The translations under genes and the position numbers were made by a program. The notes under the pieces were generated by a model, which worked only from the letters and a program-made list of their open reading frames with translations, searched no databases and had not been told where the DNA came from. A stretch of 64,000 nt of DNA from Niastella sp. (GTDB taxonomy: Bacteria > Bacteroidota > Bacteroidia > Chitinophagales > Chitinophagaceae). The stretch covers positions 744,001-808,000 of the forward strand of contig JADJVM010000008.1 in assembly GCA_016710595.1 (NCBI GenBank). The letters are read 5' to 3'. Shown piece by piece: positions 54,562-64,000 of the stretch (the first letter of the stretch is position 1; the number at the start of each line of letters is the position of its first letter).

Positions 54562-57500
54562 ATGAAAAAAAGTAAAGAATCACTTACCAGGATTTTTACT
54601 GCATTACTACTGTTTATGGGTTTATCCCTTACAAGTTTTGCACAAAATGTGGTTACCGGTAAAGTAACCAATTCAAAAGATGGTGAGCCCATAAGAGGTG
54701 TCACTGTATCTGTAAAAGGAACTAAAACAAGTACTCAAACAGATATCCAGGGAGCGTACAAAATTTCTGTACCTCAATCAAATTCAGTTTTAATTTTTAC
54801 TTCAGTTGGTTTTAGTTCGGTACAAGTGCCTGCTACTGCTGCTGCCAATGTAAAAATGGATGAAGAAATGAAACAATTATCCGATGTGGTAGTTGTAGGT
54901 TATGGCACACAAAGAAAAAGAGAAGTTACCGGGGCAATTGCCCGTGTTAGCTCTGCAGAGATCAACGCTGTTGCGGCTCCCAGTTTTGAAGCAAGCCTGC
55001 AAGGGCGTGTTGCCGGCGTACAAGTATCACAGTCAACAGGGTTGGCAGGTGCCGGATCTTATGTGCGCATACGGGGTATCGCATCCGTGAGTGCCGGTGG
55101 CGATCCTTTGTATGTTATTGACGGTATCCCGGTAAGTGCCGATCCACTTGCTTTGGAATCCAGCTCTAAAAGCAATTCTTATTTATTACGCTCCGGTTTT
55201 ACGCAAAGCCCTTTGGCTTCTATTAACCCGGAAGACATTGAGTCTATTGACATCCTTAAAGACGCTGGCGCTGCCGGTATTTATGGATCAAGAGGCGCCA
55301 ATGGGGTAATTTTAATTACCACTAAAAGAGGTAAACTGGGTAAACCCCGTTTTAATTTTTCAACAAAAATTGGATTTACACAACCCTCTGTAAAACCCAA
55401 ATTATTAAATACCGAAGAATGGTTACAAGTGCGCCAGGAAGGATGGGAAAATGATGGGCATACTGGCCCCGCCCCTTTACCCGGTGGCATTAGCTGGGCA
55501 GATGCACAAAAAGTAAATACAAATTGGTTCGATGAATTAACCCATACCGGTGTAACACAGGATTATAATTTATCAATGAACTATGGTAAAAATAAATTCC
55601 GTTCATTTATCGGCGGTACTTATGGCAATGATGAGAGCTATGCCATAGGAAATAAATTTACCAGGGGAAGTATCCGGGGAAATTTTGATTATAATTTCAG
55701 TCAAAAATTCAAAGCTTCTTTAACGTCTAGTTACAATAAAGGCTTAAACTACAGGGTTCCCGCAGGATGGGCAGGTGGTATTGGTGCCTCAATGGGCGAA
55801 GCACTCCCCTTCTATCCTATTTATAAAACCGATGGCACTTACTCTACCGCACAGGCAAACCCTTTGGTACCTATCAAGGAAAATAAATTCCGCTCTGATG
55901 ATAACAGGATATTAGGTGGCCTCACTTTATCTTACTTACCCATACAAAACCTTGAAGTAAAAGTAAACGGTAATCTAGATAATTATAAAAACCTAACAGA
56001 TCGTTACAACAACAACAAGATATACAATGCAACCAGCTTCAATAGTGCAGAACGCTGGAAAACAGATATCACCAACTATAATTTTTCTGCCACAGCTACT
56101 TATAATAAAACAATAAATGCAGACAATAAACTAACATTCCTGTTAGGTGGTGAATATCAAAAATCTCAAACAGAAGTTTTACATTATTACAGAAGCGATT
56201 CTTCAGTAAACACTTCTTTTTATGATAACAAATCTTTGTTAGATAAAGCCTCTGTTGATTATGTAAATAATTATCCCAATATTTCTCACAAAGATTCTAT
56301 GCTGGCAGACCAATGGAGCTTCATCAGTTATTTTACCCGTATCAATTACAATTATAAGGGTAAGTTTTTTGCACAAGCCCTGGCAAGGGTTGATGGTTCT
56401 TCTAAATTTGGGCCCAATAACAAGTATGGTTTCTTCCCTGCCGTTTCATTGGGTTATATCTTAAGCGATGAATCATTCTTTAAATCTTCGCTACCATTCA
56501 TTAATTATTTTAAATTAAGAACAAGCTATGGTATTACCGGTAATGCATCCATCCCGAGCTTTAGGTATTTAGATAATTTTAATGCCAGTGCAGGAAATGG
56601 TAATGCACCATACAATGGCCAGGGAACCATCGGCCAAACACAGGTTGCAAATCCTGATTTAAAATGGGAAACAGCAAATAATTTTGATGCCGGTGTAGAA
56701 TTTGGTTTATTTAAAAACAAACTTACCGGCGACATCTCTTACTACAATAAATTAAGTAAAGATGTTTTGATGAATATTGGCCTGGAAGAAGGTTATGGTA
56801 TTGGCGGATCTACTATATATCAAAACGTAGGAAAAGTAAGAAATGAAGGTGTGGAAATAGCCTTAAACTTTAGGGCCATACAACAAAAAGACCTTCGTTT
56901 AAATTTCTTCATTAATACGGCACATAATACCAACGTGGTATTAGATGCAGGTGGCTATGCTCCCGATGCTATTCAAAGTGGTACCAATGAAACAAGGGTT
57001 TTGGTTGGCTACCCTTTAGGCACTTCTTACAGTATTATATATAAAGGAGTAGATCCTACAGATGGTCTTCCTTTATGGTTAGATAAAGATGGAAAAATCA
57101 CTAAAGTATTTCCTGATGTAGCTACAAGCAGGAGGCCCGCAGGTAAATTAATTCCTGACTGGACGGGTGGTTTTGGCGGTAATTTGTATTATAAAGGTTT
57201 TGAATTAAATACTTTATTTGCTTTTTCTACTGGTTTAGATATTTGGGACAACTCTGGTAAAAATCAATTCTTAGGCGCCAGCAGCGGACAAAACTGGAAT
57301 ATTCGCAGAGAATTTTTAGACCGATGGACCAAACCCGGAGATCAAACGCTATATCCCCGTTTTACTTACGACCTATATCCCGGCGTTGGCAACCCATCTT
57401 TGTTTAGCTCAAACATGTTCTTGTATAATGCAGATTACCTACGTTTAAGGGAACTTACAGTTGCCTATAATTTTAAGTCTGATGCACTCAGAAAAATTAA

Positions 57501-57690
57501 GATTGAAAATATCCGTGTATTCCTTACCGGCACCAACCTTTTCTTATGGACTAAATACAAAGGAGGTGATCCTGAAGTGAACAGGGATGCTGATGGTGGT
57601 ACAGCAGACAGGAATATGAGCCCCAATGTTACTTACCTAACAGCGCCCCAGGCCAAAACTGTTCAGTTTGGCTTAAATGTGAACTTTTAA
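54562..57690 (+). CDS. SusC/RagA-family TonB-dependent transporter (starch locus)
   Basis: Outer-membrane importer of 1042 residues. Signal peptide to about residue 28 (LTSFAQ), carboxypeptidase-regulatory-like domain (about 30-110, VVTGKVTNSKDGEPIRGVTVSVKG), SusC signature VVVVGYGTQ, plug domain (PLYVIDGIPV, IDILKDAGAAGIYGSRGANGVILITTK) and a barrel ending QFGLNVNF. It starts a new transcription unit behind operator 3 and is followed 21 bp later by SusD. The substrate is inferred as starch or maltooligosaccharide from the GH13 enzymes and SusE/F-like protein. Confidence 0.94.
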   Translation: MKKSKESLTRIFTALLLFMGLSLTSFAQNVVTGKVTNSKDGEPIRGVTVSVKGTKTSTQTDIQGAYKISVPQSNSVLIFTSVGFSSVQVPATAAANVKMDEEMKQLSDVVVVGYGTQRKREVTGAIARVSSAEINAVAAPSFEASLQGRVAGVQVSQSTGLAGAGSYVRIRGIASVSAGGDPLYVIDGIPVSADPLALESSSKSNSYLLRSGFTQSPLASINPEDIESIDILKDAGAAGIYGSRGANGVILITTKRGKLGKPRFNFSTKIGFTQPSVKPKLLNTEEWLQVRQEGWENDGHTGPAPLPGGISWADAQKVNTNWFDELTHTGVTQDYNLSMNYGKNKFRSFIGGTYGNDESYAIGNKFTRGSIRGNFDYNFSQKFKASLTSSYNKGLNYRVPAGWAGGIGASMGEALPFYPIYKTDGTYSTAQANPLVPIKENKFRSDDNRILGGLTLSYLPIQNLEVKVNGNLDNYKNLTDRYNNNKIYNATSFNSAERWKTDITNYNFSATATYNKTINADNKLTFLLGGEYQKSQTEVLHYYRSDSSVNTSFYDNKSLLDKASVDYVNNYPNISHKDSMLADQWSFISYFTRINYNYKGKFFAQALARVDGSSKFGPNNKYGFFPAVSLGYILSDESFFKSSLPFINYFKLRTSYGITGNASIPSFRYLDNFNASAGNGNAPYNGQGTIGQTQVANPDLKWETANNFDAGVEFGLFKNKLTGDISYYNKLSKDVLMNIGLEEGYGIGGSTIYQNVGKVRNEGVEIALNFRAIQQKDLRLNFFINTAHNTNVVLDAGGYAPDAIQSGTNETRVLVGYPLGTSYSIIYKGVDPTDGLPLWLDKDGKITKVFPDVATSRRPAGKLIPDWTGGFGGNLYYKGFELNTLFAFSTGLDIWDNSGKNQFLGASSGQNWNIRREFLDRWTKPGDQTLYPRFTYDLYPGVGNPSLFSSNMFLYNADYLRLRELTVAYNFKSDALRKIKIENIRVFLTGTNLFLWTKYKGGDPEVNRDADGGTADRNMSPNVTYLTAPQAKTVQFGLNVNF

Positions 57691-57711
57691 ACATTACAAA
57701 ATTTTTAAAAA

Positions 57712-59097
57712 ATGAATATCAAAATATTAATAAGATCCACTTTAGCAATTACAGGCGCTGCCTCATTGCTTACATTTAGTTCTTGTGATAAAGTAGTTGA
57801 TTTGGATCCCATAGGATTTGTTACTGAAGATTCTATCGCAAAAAATGATGCCGATCTAAAAGCATTGATCAATTCCGGATACTATGCTTTGGCACAAGAT
57901 GATTATTATGGAGGAAGCTTCCAGGTGTACAACGAACTATTGGGCGACCTGATTAACGGAAGTACCCTGAATGGTGATTATTTATCTACCTACAATAGAA
58001 ATACAAATATCTTCAACCCCGGTATTTCTGCCATGTATGGCCAAATGAATAAACCCATTTTGCAAGCCAACCAAACATTAAAATACCTGGCCAACGCAAG
58101 TGCCGCAGCAAAAGATGAAATAGCAGGTCAGGCACATTTTTTAAGAGGCCTGAGTTTGTTCGACCTGGTTCGCCTGTATGCGCAGCCATATAAAAAAGGA
58201 GGCAATAATACCCAACCAGGCATCCCTATTCGCTTATCACCAGAAAGAGCGCCCATACAAAGAAGTAGTGTAGAAGAAGTATATCAGCAAATTATTTCAG
58301 ATTTAAAAAAAGCAGATACTTTATTGCCCGCTACAAATGGTGTGTACGCAACTAAGTGGAGTGCTAAAGCCATTTTAGCAAGGGTATATTTTCAAATGAA
58401 TGACTTTAGTAACGCTTACCTGTACGCCAATGATGTAATAGAAAATGGAGGGTTTGGATTTGATGCCGATTATTCACATCGTTATTCTTCTGCAGGTACC
58501 CCAGAAGCAGTTTTTCAATTGGTATATGAATCAAACAATACACAAGGCCGTTTCCAAAGGTTACTGGGTAATTACAGGACTACCGGATCGGCTTTACCGG
58601 CCCTTACCATTACCAATGACGCTTATACAAAAGGTAAAGCAGTTGCTACAGATGTACGTGCCGCATGGTATTCTACCAAAACAGGTTTTTATCTTTTAAA
58701 TAAATTTGATTCTAACTCTGTAGAACTTCCTGTAATCCTGGTCACTGAATTAAAATTAATCAGGGCAGAATCTGCTGCAGAACAAAATCAAAACCTATCG
58801 GTAGGCATTACAGATATCAATGACATTATGACCCGTGCATACGGGGCCTCGTCCTCTCTTTTATTACCTCTAAATGCGAATGCAACGGTATTAAAAGAAG
58901 CCGTAAGAAGAGAACGTAATTTAGAACTGGTGGGAGAAGGTAACCGTACACAGGAACTAAAGCGTGAAGGTGGAAACGGAGAAAATGTAATGATCCGTGG
59001 TGCAATATTTAATTGCCCCGGCCTTATATTCCCCTTCCCCAGCAACGAAGTAAATTATAATTCATTTGAACAAAACCCTATTGGTGGTTGCAACTAA
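57712..59097 (+). CDS. SusD/RagB-family glycan-binding lipoprotein (starch locus)
   Basis: Outer-membrane lipoprotein of 461 residues; lipobox Cys25 (TFSSCDK). SusD-type helical text is seen: AHFLRGLSLFDLVRLYAQPY, AKAILARVYFQMNDFSNAYLYANDVI and the C-terminal EAVRRERNLELVGEGNRTQELKR block, where SusD proteins close. It follows SusC by 21 bp and precedes a small lipoprotein gene by 10 bp. It should form the lid of the SusC barrel and bind maltooligosaccharide. Confidence 0.93.
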   Translation: MNIKILIRSTLAITGAASLLTFSSCDKVVDLDPIGFVTEDSIAKNDADLKALINSGYYALAQDDYYGGSFQVYNELLGDLINGSTLNGDYLSTYNRNTNIFNPGISAMYGQMNKPILQANQTLKYLANASAAAKDEIAGQAHFLRGLSLFDLVRLYAQPYKKGGNNTQPGIPIRLSPERAPIQRSSVEEVYQQIISDLKKADTLLPATNGVYATKWSAKAILARVYFQMNDFSNAYLYANDVIENGGFGFDADYSHRYSSAGTPEAVFQLVYESNNTQGRFQRLLGNYRTTGSALPALTITNDAYTKGKAVATDVRAAWYSTKTGFYLLNKFDSNSVELPVILVTELKLIRAESAAEQNQNLSVGITDINDIMTRAYGASSSLLLPLNANATVLKEAVRRERNLELVGEGNRTQELKREGGNGENVMIRGAIFNCPGLIFPFPSNEVNYNSFEQNPIGGCN

Positions 59098-59107
59098 AAT
59101 TAATACA

Positions 59108-59623
59108 ATGAAAAAATTATCTTTCTTATTCATCATTTTCGTCATTGCCTTTATGGGTTGTACCCCAGACAATGACTTTACTGTGGGTACACAGCAAGAC
59201 CGGGTGAAACAACTTTCCGGAACCTGGACTTTAAATTCTGTTACCCAAACTGATTTGTTTGCAAAAAATTATAATTATAATGATCCTGCAAATCCAAATG
59301 TGAATTTAATTTCTCAAAACATTACCGGCATTGCCCCTTTTAGTTCTATAAAACTTACTTTAAGTTTAAATGGTACCGCTCCGGGAACTTTTGCAATTGA
59401 TTACGGATCTGCCCCACCTGTATTTAATCTTACAGCCGGCACCTGGACATTAGATAATAATTTAACGCCCGGTAAACTGAATTTAATAAATGGTACCGAT
59501 ACGACTAAACTGGTACTTTATAATTTAAATTACTTATCTGCCAATCAATTCGGCCTTAGCCGTATTCGTTACGAAGGTGCTAAACCCGTAATACAATATG
59601 ACTATGCATTTCAAAAAAATTAA
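59108..59623 (+). CDS. Small lipoprotein of the starch locus (lipocalin-like texture)
   Basis: 171 residues from ATG 59108, just after the SusD stop; an earlier in-frame start inside SusD gives no signal peptide at its own N-terminus. Lipobox Cys18 (FMGCTPDN). The mature part is beta-rich with LSGTWTLNSVTQTD, SSIKLTLSLNGTAPGTF and TAGTWTLDNN, the pattern of lipocalin-like (DUF5004-type) Bacteroidota proteins. Its role is unknown; a surface accessory in starch capture is plausible from the operon. Confidence 0.78.
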   Translation: MKKLSFLFIIFVIAFMGCTPDNDFTVGTQQDRVKQLSGTWTLNSVTQTDLFAKNYNYNDPANPNVNLISQNITGIAPFSSIKLTLSLNGTAPGTFAIDYGSAPPVFNLTAGTWTLDNNLTPGKLNLINGTDTTKLVLYNLNYLSANQFGLSRIRYEGAKPVIQYDYAFQKN

Positions 59624-59633
59624 ACAATAAGCA

Positions 59634-60422
59634 ATGCGCAAATTATTAATATTAACCACAATTTTCTTATTGAGCTCCGGCCTGGCCCATGCTCAATTTA
59701 ACACGGTGACGTTTACACCTGCCAGCTTTGCGGGTGATGAACAATTTACATTTACCATTGATGTTGCAGGCACACCATTAGACGCTGAAACAGACTTATA
59801 CATTTGGACATGGTGCAACAAAGATGAAGGATCTTCATTTCCCGGAAGAGATGGATTGACCAATACAGACTGGGGCAATTCACCGGATATTGCAAAATTC
59901 ACACATGTAAGCGGAACCGTTTGGTCATTTACAATGACAGGGTCAGCCATGTATGGCCTTACACCCGGCCAATTGAAAAATTTTCAATTTATTGTAAAAA
60001 CAAAAACCGGGAGTAAACAAACTGCCGACTCACCAAAATTTCCCTTTGCTGCAGTAAATTATGTGCCATCTATTTATCGTTTATTCCCAAGCAAAGCCGA
60101 TCAAACAGATGCGATAAGTATTTATTTTTACCAGGGATTGGCCACTTCTATTAATGAAAGCCGTATGGCTCCTACTACTATTACAGTAAAAGGTTTTGAT
60201 GCCAATGGGCAAGTAGGTTCAAGTGTTGCAATACCAGTTCAAATGATACAAAGCGGTATTTACAAAGTAAGTTTTATTCCGGCCATGGCTTTTGAAATTC
60301 CTGCCGGCGTTACTTTAACCTATTTTACCTATACCGTTAACGGATCATACTACGATTTAAATGGTAACCCCATCACTGTTTCGGGTTCTGAGAACACTAA
60401 AAATTTTGATATACTACACTAG
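59634..60422 (+). CDS. Exported beta-rich protein of the starch locus, unknown function
   Basis: 262 residues, signal peptide to about residue 20 (LAHAQ) and no lipobox. The mature protein begins FNTVTFTPASFAGDEQFTFTIDVAGTP and is rich in beta strands and aromatic residues (LYIWTWCNKDEG, TNTDWGN). The first half looks like a carbohydrate-binding or Ig-like module; the second half has an fn3-like ending. It sits between the small lipoprotein (10 bp) and the SusE/F-like gene (24 bp), so starch binding is a reasonable but unproven guess. Confidence 0.75.
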   Translation: MRKLLILTTIFLLSSGLAHAQFNTVTFTPASFAGDEQFTFTIDVAGTPLDAETDLYIWTWCNKDEGSSFPGRDGLTNTDWGNSPDIAKFTHVSGTVWSFTMTGSAMYGLTPGQLKNFQFIVKTKTGSKQTADSPKFPFAAVNYVPSIYRLFPSKADQTDAISIYFYQGLATSINESRMAPTTITVKGFDANGQVGSSVAIPVQMIQSGIYKVSFIPAMAFEIPAGVTLTYFTYTVNGSYYDLNGNPITVSGSENTKNFDILH

Positions 60423-60446
60423 TTAATAAAGAATAATTAAAAGAAT

Positions 60447-62261
60447 ATGAAAAAATATTTATCATTTGCAAGCCTTCTAATAGCACTTATCCTGCTGGGG
60501 GTATCCTGCAAAAAATTTGATTTTGATTATAATAGTACTGGTGAATCAATCGGAACTTTCCGTTTGCTTTCTCCCGGCGATAATCAGGTAATCATGTTGA
60601 ACTCTGCTGCCCCGGCTACCCCGGTTGTATTCAGTTGGAGTACGGCTGCACAGGGAGACAGCTCTCCTGTAAAATATACCGTAAAAGTATCTTTACGTAA
60701 CAGTAATAATACAGCCCCCATCTGGCAAGGCCTCTCTATGAACAACGGTGCTGCAACTCAAGTTACAGTTACCCATGCTGATTTAGATGCCGCTTTGGCG
60801 AGCGCCGGTATTGGCGCCAATGCTGAGGCAGAATTAAGCTGGACAGTAACCGCCTCAAACAGTACCGGTACTGAAGTAACAGCTACTCCCTTTAATGTAA
60901 AGATCACCCGCTTTGGAATCGGGATATCCGCATTTACCATATTCTCTCCGGTATCAAGTACCGATGTTTTTAATATGGCCCCCATTTCTTCCAGTAATTT
61001 TCTACATTTTAAATGGCAAAAGGCTACAGCAACACCTGCATCCAATGCAGTAACATACAAAGTAGTATTTGTAAAAAAACAATACGACGGAAATGGGAAT
61101 GCCATTACACCTAACTTTTCTACACCCCTGTTCTCTTTTGATGCTAATACAAATGGAACAGATACCCTCGCTGATATTTCTTACCAGGACATGAGTGATG
61201 CATTAAATGCTAATGGATTTTCTGATGTGGGCCAGGTAGCAGAATTACAATGGACTGTAATTGCCATGGCCAGTACTTTTAAAGCACAGGCCATGTATTA
61301 TAATGAACTTCACATCATCCGTGAAGTATCCATGTACATGGTGGGAGCCTTTCAGGGTTGGGATCCCTCGAATGGAGTAAAAATGATTCCTGATAAAAGG
61401 CCTGGCTTATTAAATAATATGTATTACATCTATCTTCAACTCCCTGCCGGTGAATTCAAATTCTTACAAGGTACAGCATGGGGCCAGCCAGATTATGGCG
61501 ATGGAGGTGGTGGAAACTTAGCACCAGGCGGCGCAAATATCAACATTGCATCTGCTGGTATTTATAGGGTGTCTATGAACCGCAGCACTTTAAAATTTGA
61601 TGTTAAAGAAGGAAGAATGGGTTTTGTAGGCGGCGCTACACATGCTGATTGGAACCCACCAGCAGTATTCCCTAACAATAAAATGGGTTTTACCAGCACT
61701 AATTTATTTTGCGGTGTACAAGACTTTATGACCGGTGGTTGGAAATTGATTGATAATAACGAATGGAACAATGGTAGCAATACCCCATCTGAAACCCGGA
61801 GTTATGGTACAAGCCAGCCAAGTGGTAGCCCATTACAAATAAATGGAGATAATTTTTCTGACATTGCTACGGCAGGTGCAAGAAGGGTTATTTGGGATGG
61901 CACCAATTATGCTACCGGGCCCACATACCAAATTATGAACGCAACAGAAATGAGGATCGTAGGAAATGGGATGCAAGGCGTAAATGAATGGGATCCGGGA
62001 AACAGCCCTCAAATGACTTACCTCGGTAATGGAAAATGGAGCTTAACCCTTGCACTAATTGGCGGGAAAGAAATAAAATTCCTGGCCGGTAACCAATGGG
62101 GCGATTTTGATTACGAAGACAATAGCGGCCAAAGTACCGCAACAGGTACACCAAGGCCTATCCAGTTTAACGGGGGCAACAACTTTAAAACACCTGTTAC
62201 ATCGGGTACATACACTGTTTTATTGGATGAAAATAACCAAACAGTTACGATTACACCATAA
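60447..62261 (+). CDS. SusE/SusF-like starch-binding outer-membrane lipoprotein
   Basis: 604 residues, lipobox Cys21 (LLGVSCKK). Two tandem SusE-type Ig domains (about 40-160 and 165-285) start with the LLSP/IFSP pattern (FRLLSPGDNQVIML; FTIFSPVSSTDVF). They are followed by starch-binding-like modules (about 295-390 and 500-604) that share matching text: MYMVGAFQGWDP...FKFLQGTAWGQPDYG and MRIVGNGMQGVNEWDP...IKFLAGNQWGDFDYE. The aromatic loops fit alpha-glucan binding. It is last in the SusC-SusD operon and is followed by a strong terminator. Confidence 0.9.
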   Translation: MKKYLSFASLLIALILLGVSCKKFDFDYNSTGESIGTFRLLSPGDNQVIMLNSAAPATPVVFSWSTAAQGDSSPVKYTVKVSLRNSNNTAPIWQGLSMNNGAATQVTVTHADLDAALASAGIGANAEAELSWTVTASNSTGTEVTATPFNVKITRFGIGISAFTIFSPVSSTDVFNMAPISSSNFLHFKWQKATATPASNAVTYKVVFVKKQYDGNGNAITPNFSTPLFSFDANTNGTDTLADISYQDMSDALNANGFSDVGQVAELQWTVIAMASTFKAQAMYYNELHIIREVSMYMVGAFQGWDPSNGVKMIPDKRPGLLNNMYYIYLQLPAGEFKFLQGTAWGQPDYGDGGGGNLAPGGANINIASAGIYRVSMNRSTLKFDVKEGRMGFVGGATHADWNPPAVFPNNKMGFTSTNLFCGVQDFMTGGWKLIDNNEWNNGSNTPSETRSYGTSQPSGSPLQINGDNFSDIATAGARRVIWDGTNYATGPTYQIMNATEMRIVGNGMQGVNEWDPGNSPQMTYLGNGKWSLTLALIGGKEIKFLAGNQWGDFDYEDNSGQSTATGTPRPIQFNGGNNFKTPVTSGTYTVLLDENNQTVTITP

Positions 62262-62280
62262 TAACAATTAATTGATACGT

Positions 62281-62311
62281 AAAAGAGCTGTAGTGATACA
62301 GCTCTTTTTTT
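62281..62311 (+). terminator. Rho-independent terminator of the starch SusCD operon
   Basis: 12-bp perfect stem AAAAGAGCTGTA/TACAGCTCTTTT (62281-62292 and 62297-62308) with loop GTGA and a run of seven Ts to 62311. It lies 19 bp after the SusE/F-like stop and can also serve the converging minus-strand gene. Confidence 0.9.
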
Positions 62312-62364
62312 ATATGTAAATTATAACCGTGAATATTATCTTCCTCTTTTTTTATAGCCGGTTT

Positions 62365-63717
62365 TTAATATTCATCATTCAGTGCAAATACAGGTTTACG
62401 ATACATCCATTGGCCACCTGTAAAATCAGGGAACTCAACGGTTTCATTTCCCAATTCAATAGATTTTTCACTCAACGGCGTAATAGCGCTCCAGGTTGCT
62501 GCATCATATACATCCATGGGTGTTGGTAGTTTCCTTTTTATACTTTCTATAAATGCGTGAATCACAAAAAAGTCCATACCACCATGCCCGGCGCCTTCTG
62601 TATCCTTGCTCCAGCGTACCCATAACGGGTGATCATATTGGTCTAACCATTTCTTTTGATCGTCCCAGGTATGCGGCTTTGATTTATCCTGGATATAAAT
62701 CCCTTTATTGATATCCATCCATAACCCTTCGGTACCCTGCACCCGAAAGCCCAATGAATAAGGGCGTGGCAGGTTGGTATCATGCTGCAACAAAACAGTT
62801 TCGCCATTGGCACAATTTATTTGCGTAGTAACAATATCACCTAACTTAAAATTCACTTTTGCATTGGGATGATTCTCGCCCCCTTTTTTAACAATATAAT
62901 TATGTAACCCTCTTGATTTAGATGAAAATGAATTGAGCGTTATAAACCTGTTTCCCCGGTTTATATTTATGTATTCGGCAATCGGGCCAATGCCATGTGT
63001 AGGATATAAATCTGCATTGCGGTGCACAGAATGTTCCGTACGCCAATGCGCTTCTGAATAACCTTTGGCGCCAAACTCTACACCATGGCCATATACATGC
63101 ACTCCATCATTAAATTTTACTTCCCTCAAATCATGTTGATATCCTCCTTGTAAGTGTATCAGTTCACCAAACAATCCTTGCCTTACCATGTTTAATACAG
63201 CCATCACATCCCGGCGGTAACAAACATTTTCGAGCATCATTACATTTGCTTTATTTTTCTCTGCTGCTTTTACAACATCCCAATGATCTTGCAAAGTGAG
63301 TCCCAGGATAACTTCTGTAGCAACATACTTGATACCAGATTCAATAGCACCAATGATCATCGGCTTATGCCATTCCCAGGGAGTTACAATAATAACGCCA
63401 TCTAATTTTTCTTTTTCCAAAAGCCGCTTCCAGGCATAATCATCACCTGTATAAATCACCGGCATTTTTCTTCCTTTCTTTTCTATAAACGCTTTACTTT
63501 CGGTAAGGGCACGGTTATCAATATCGCAAATGGCAACAAGTTCCACATCATCTCTTCGTAAAACCAGGTCCAGGTGATCTTGACCACGGGCTCCCACACC
63601 TATAATCGCCAATTTAATTTTTGTTTCTTTTTCATTTGCAAACAATTGGTCAACTGGTAACATGCTTAATGCACCAGCAGTAATGCCTGTTGTTAATAAA
63701 AATTTTCTTCTTTGCAT
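62365..63717 (-). CDS. GH109-type Gfo/Idh/MocA protein (probable alpha-N-acetylgalactosaminidase)
   Basis: 450 residues with a twin-arginine-like signal (MQRRKFLLTTGITAGAL) and a Rossmann NAD-binding motif (AIIGVGARGQDHL), followed by ICDID. The segment HWRTEHSVHRNADLYPTHGIGP matches, from memory, the conserved catalytic block of GH109 enzymes, which use bound NAD+ to cleave alpha-GalNAc. Tat export with folded cofactor is expected for this family. Its substrate would fit the glycan-degrading theme of the window (blood-group or mucin-type GalNAc). Some Tat-exported relatives act on other sugars, so specificity is not certain. Confidence 0.82.
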   Translation of the reverse strand: MQRRKFLLTTGITAGALSMLPVDQLFANEKETKIKLAIIGVGARGQDHLDLVLRRDDVELVAICDIDNRALTESKAFIEKKGRKMPVIYTGDDYAWKRLLEKEKLDGVIIVTPWEWHKPMIIGAIESGIKYVATEVILGLTLQDHWDVVKAAEKNKANVMMLENVCYRRDVMAVLNMVRQGLFGELIHLQGGYQHDLREVKFNDGVHVYGHGVEFGAKGYSEAHWRTEHSVHRNADLYPTHGIGPIAEYININRGNRFITLNSFSSKSRGLHNYIVKKGGENHPNAKVNFKLGDIVTTQINCANGETVLLQHDTNLPRPYSLGFRVQGTEGLWMDINKGIYIQDKSKPHTWDDQKKWLDQYDHPLWVRWSKDTEGAGHGGMDFFVIHAFIESIKRKLPTPMDVYDAATWSAITPLSEKSIELGNETVEFPDFTGGQWMYRKPVFALNDEY

Positions 63718-63729
63718 GATACCTGTTTT

Positions 63730-64000
63730 TTAGTGTTCATAATGATTTTCTGACTTGAGAAAAAGATAAATTTCCTGCCAATGTTTAGTTTTCAGGCTTA
63801 TTGTATTTTGCAATGCTGCAACATCCATCTTTGTTAATTCTGAGCCTCCCAATTCTTCATCGTTATTGATCCAAATACCTTTACAGCCCAGGTTTTGTGC
63901 CAATTGCATGTCAGTAAGCCGATCGCCAATTACAAAGGATTCTTTTATATCATAATCGGGGTTATTCAAATATTGAGTTAGCATCCCGGTTTGGGGTTTA
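63730..64000 (-). CDS. HAD phosphatase, HisB-N/GmhB-type, C-terminal part (cut by window edge)
   Basis: The last 90 or so codons of a frame running off the right edge (KPQTGMLTQYL at its start). SFVIGDRLTDMQLAQNLGCKGIW is the motif IV region of HAD-IIIA phosphatases such as histidinol-phosphatase (HisB N-terminal domain) and heptose bisphosphatase. After NTISLKTKHWQEIYLFL it stops, where bifunctional HisB would continue into a dehydratase domain. It is 12 bp upstream of the GH109-type gene in the same direction. The substrate cannot be decided from this fragment. Confidence 0.68.
   Translation of the reverse strand, partial: KPQTGMLTQYLNNPDYDIKESFVIGDRLTDMQLAQNLGCKGIWINNDEELGGSELTKMDVAALQNTISLKTKHWQEIYLFLKSENHYEH

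Overview
This is Bacteroidota DNA, most likely from the Chitinophagaceae or a close relative. The evidence is the low G+C content, two SusC/SusD outer-membrane pairs, three proteins with type IX secretion (T9SS) C-terminal sorting domains, a -33 TTTG / -7 TAnnTTTG promoter, few Shine-Dalgarno sites, and many short signal peptides ending in AQ or a lipobox Cys. No phage or plasmid backbone is visible.

Layout. (1) 1-10075, minus strand: a galactoside/hexosaminide operon running lacZ-type GH2 beta-galactosidase, GH20 hexosaminidase, galactokinase, vSGLT-like Na+/galactose symporter, and a second GH2 enzyme cut by the window edge. (2) 10393-25570: a sialic-acid utilisation locus. The minus-strand operon is SusC-SusD-NanA-NanM-MFS-sialidase-sialate O-acetylesterase-AGE epimerase. 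It is flanked by a divergent FCD/GntR regulator (NanR-like) and a convergent NahK-like sugar 1-kinase. Regions 1 and 2 together would strip sialic acid, galactose and N-acetylhexosamine from sialylated glycans, import them and begin their catabolism. (3) 25.8-32.5 kb: a secreted PHP-fold protein, a TMEM175-type channel, and a propeller-type sensor kinase with its LuxR-type response regulator. (4) 32.6-34.8 kb: a scarred site with a T9SS protein missing its N-terminus, an IS3-family remnant, and a tandem array of 372-bp units. Each unit carries a small GIY-YIG nuclease gene plus a copy of the 3' end of the adjacent tRNA-Ser(UGA). This is the most unusual structure in the window. (5) 34.8-45.5 kb: a peptide-binding lipoprotein, an M1 peptidase, and a run of poorly characterised secreted or lipoprotein genes, including a candidate papain-like protein and a transglutaminase-like protein. 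(6) 45.6-62.3 kb: a starch/maltodextrin locus with an MFS maltose-type transporter, two GH13 enzymes (one a 1522-residue T9SS protein with six Ig-like repeats), a degenerate-Nudix regulator of the NrtR/AraR type, SusC, SusD, and SusE/F-like surface proteins. Three matching palindromes (TGTGT-N7-ACACA type) lie before its three transcription units. (7) 62.4-64.0 kb, minus strand: a GH109-type oxidoreductase-fold glycosidase and the end of a HAD phosphatase cut by the window edge.

Two local regulatory circuits can be proposed from sequence: a NanR-like motif present in two copies in the divergent nan promoter region, and the Nudix-regulator motif present three times in the starch locus. Both are inferences from repeated palindromes and have not been tested.
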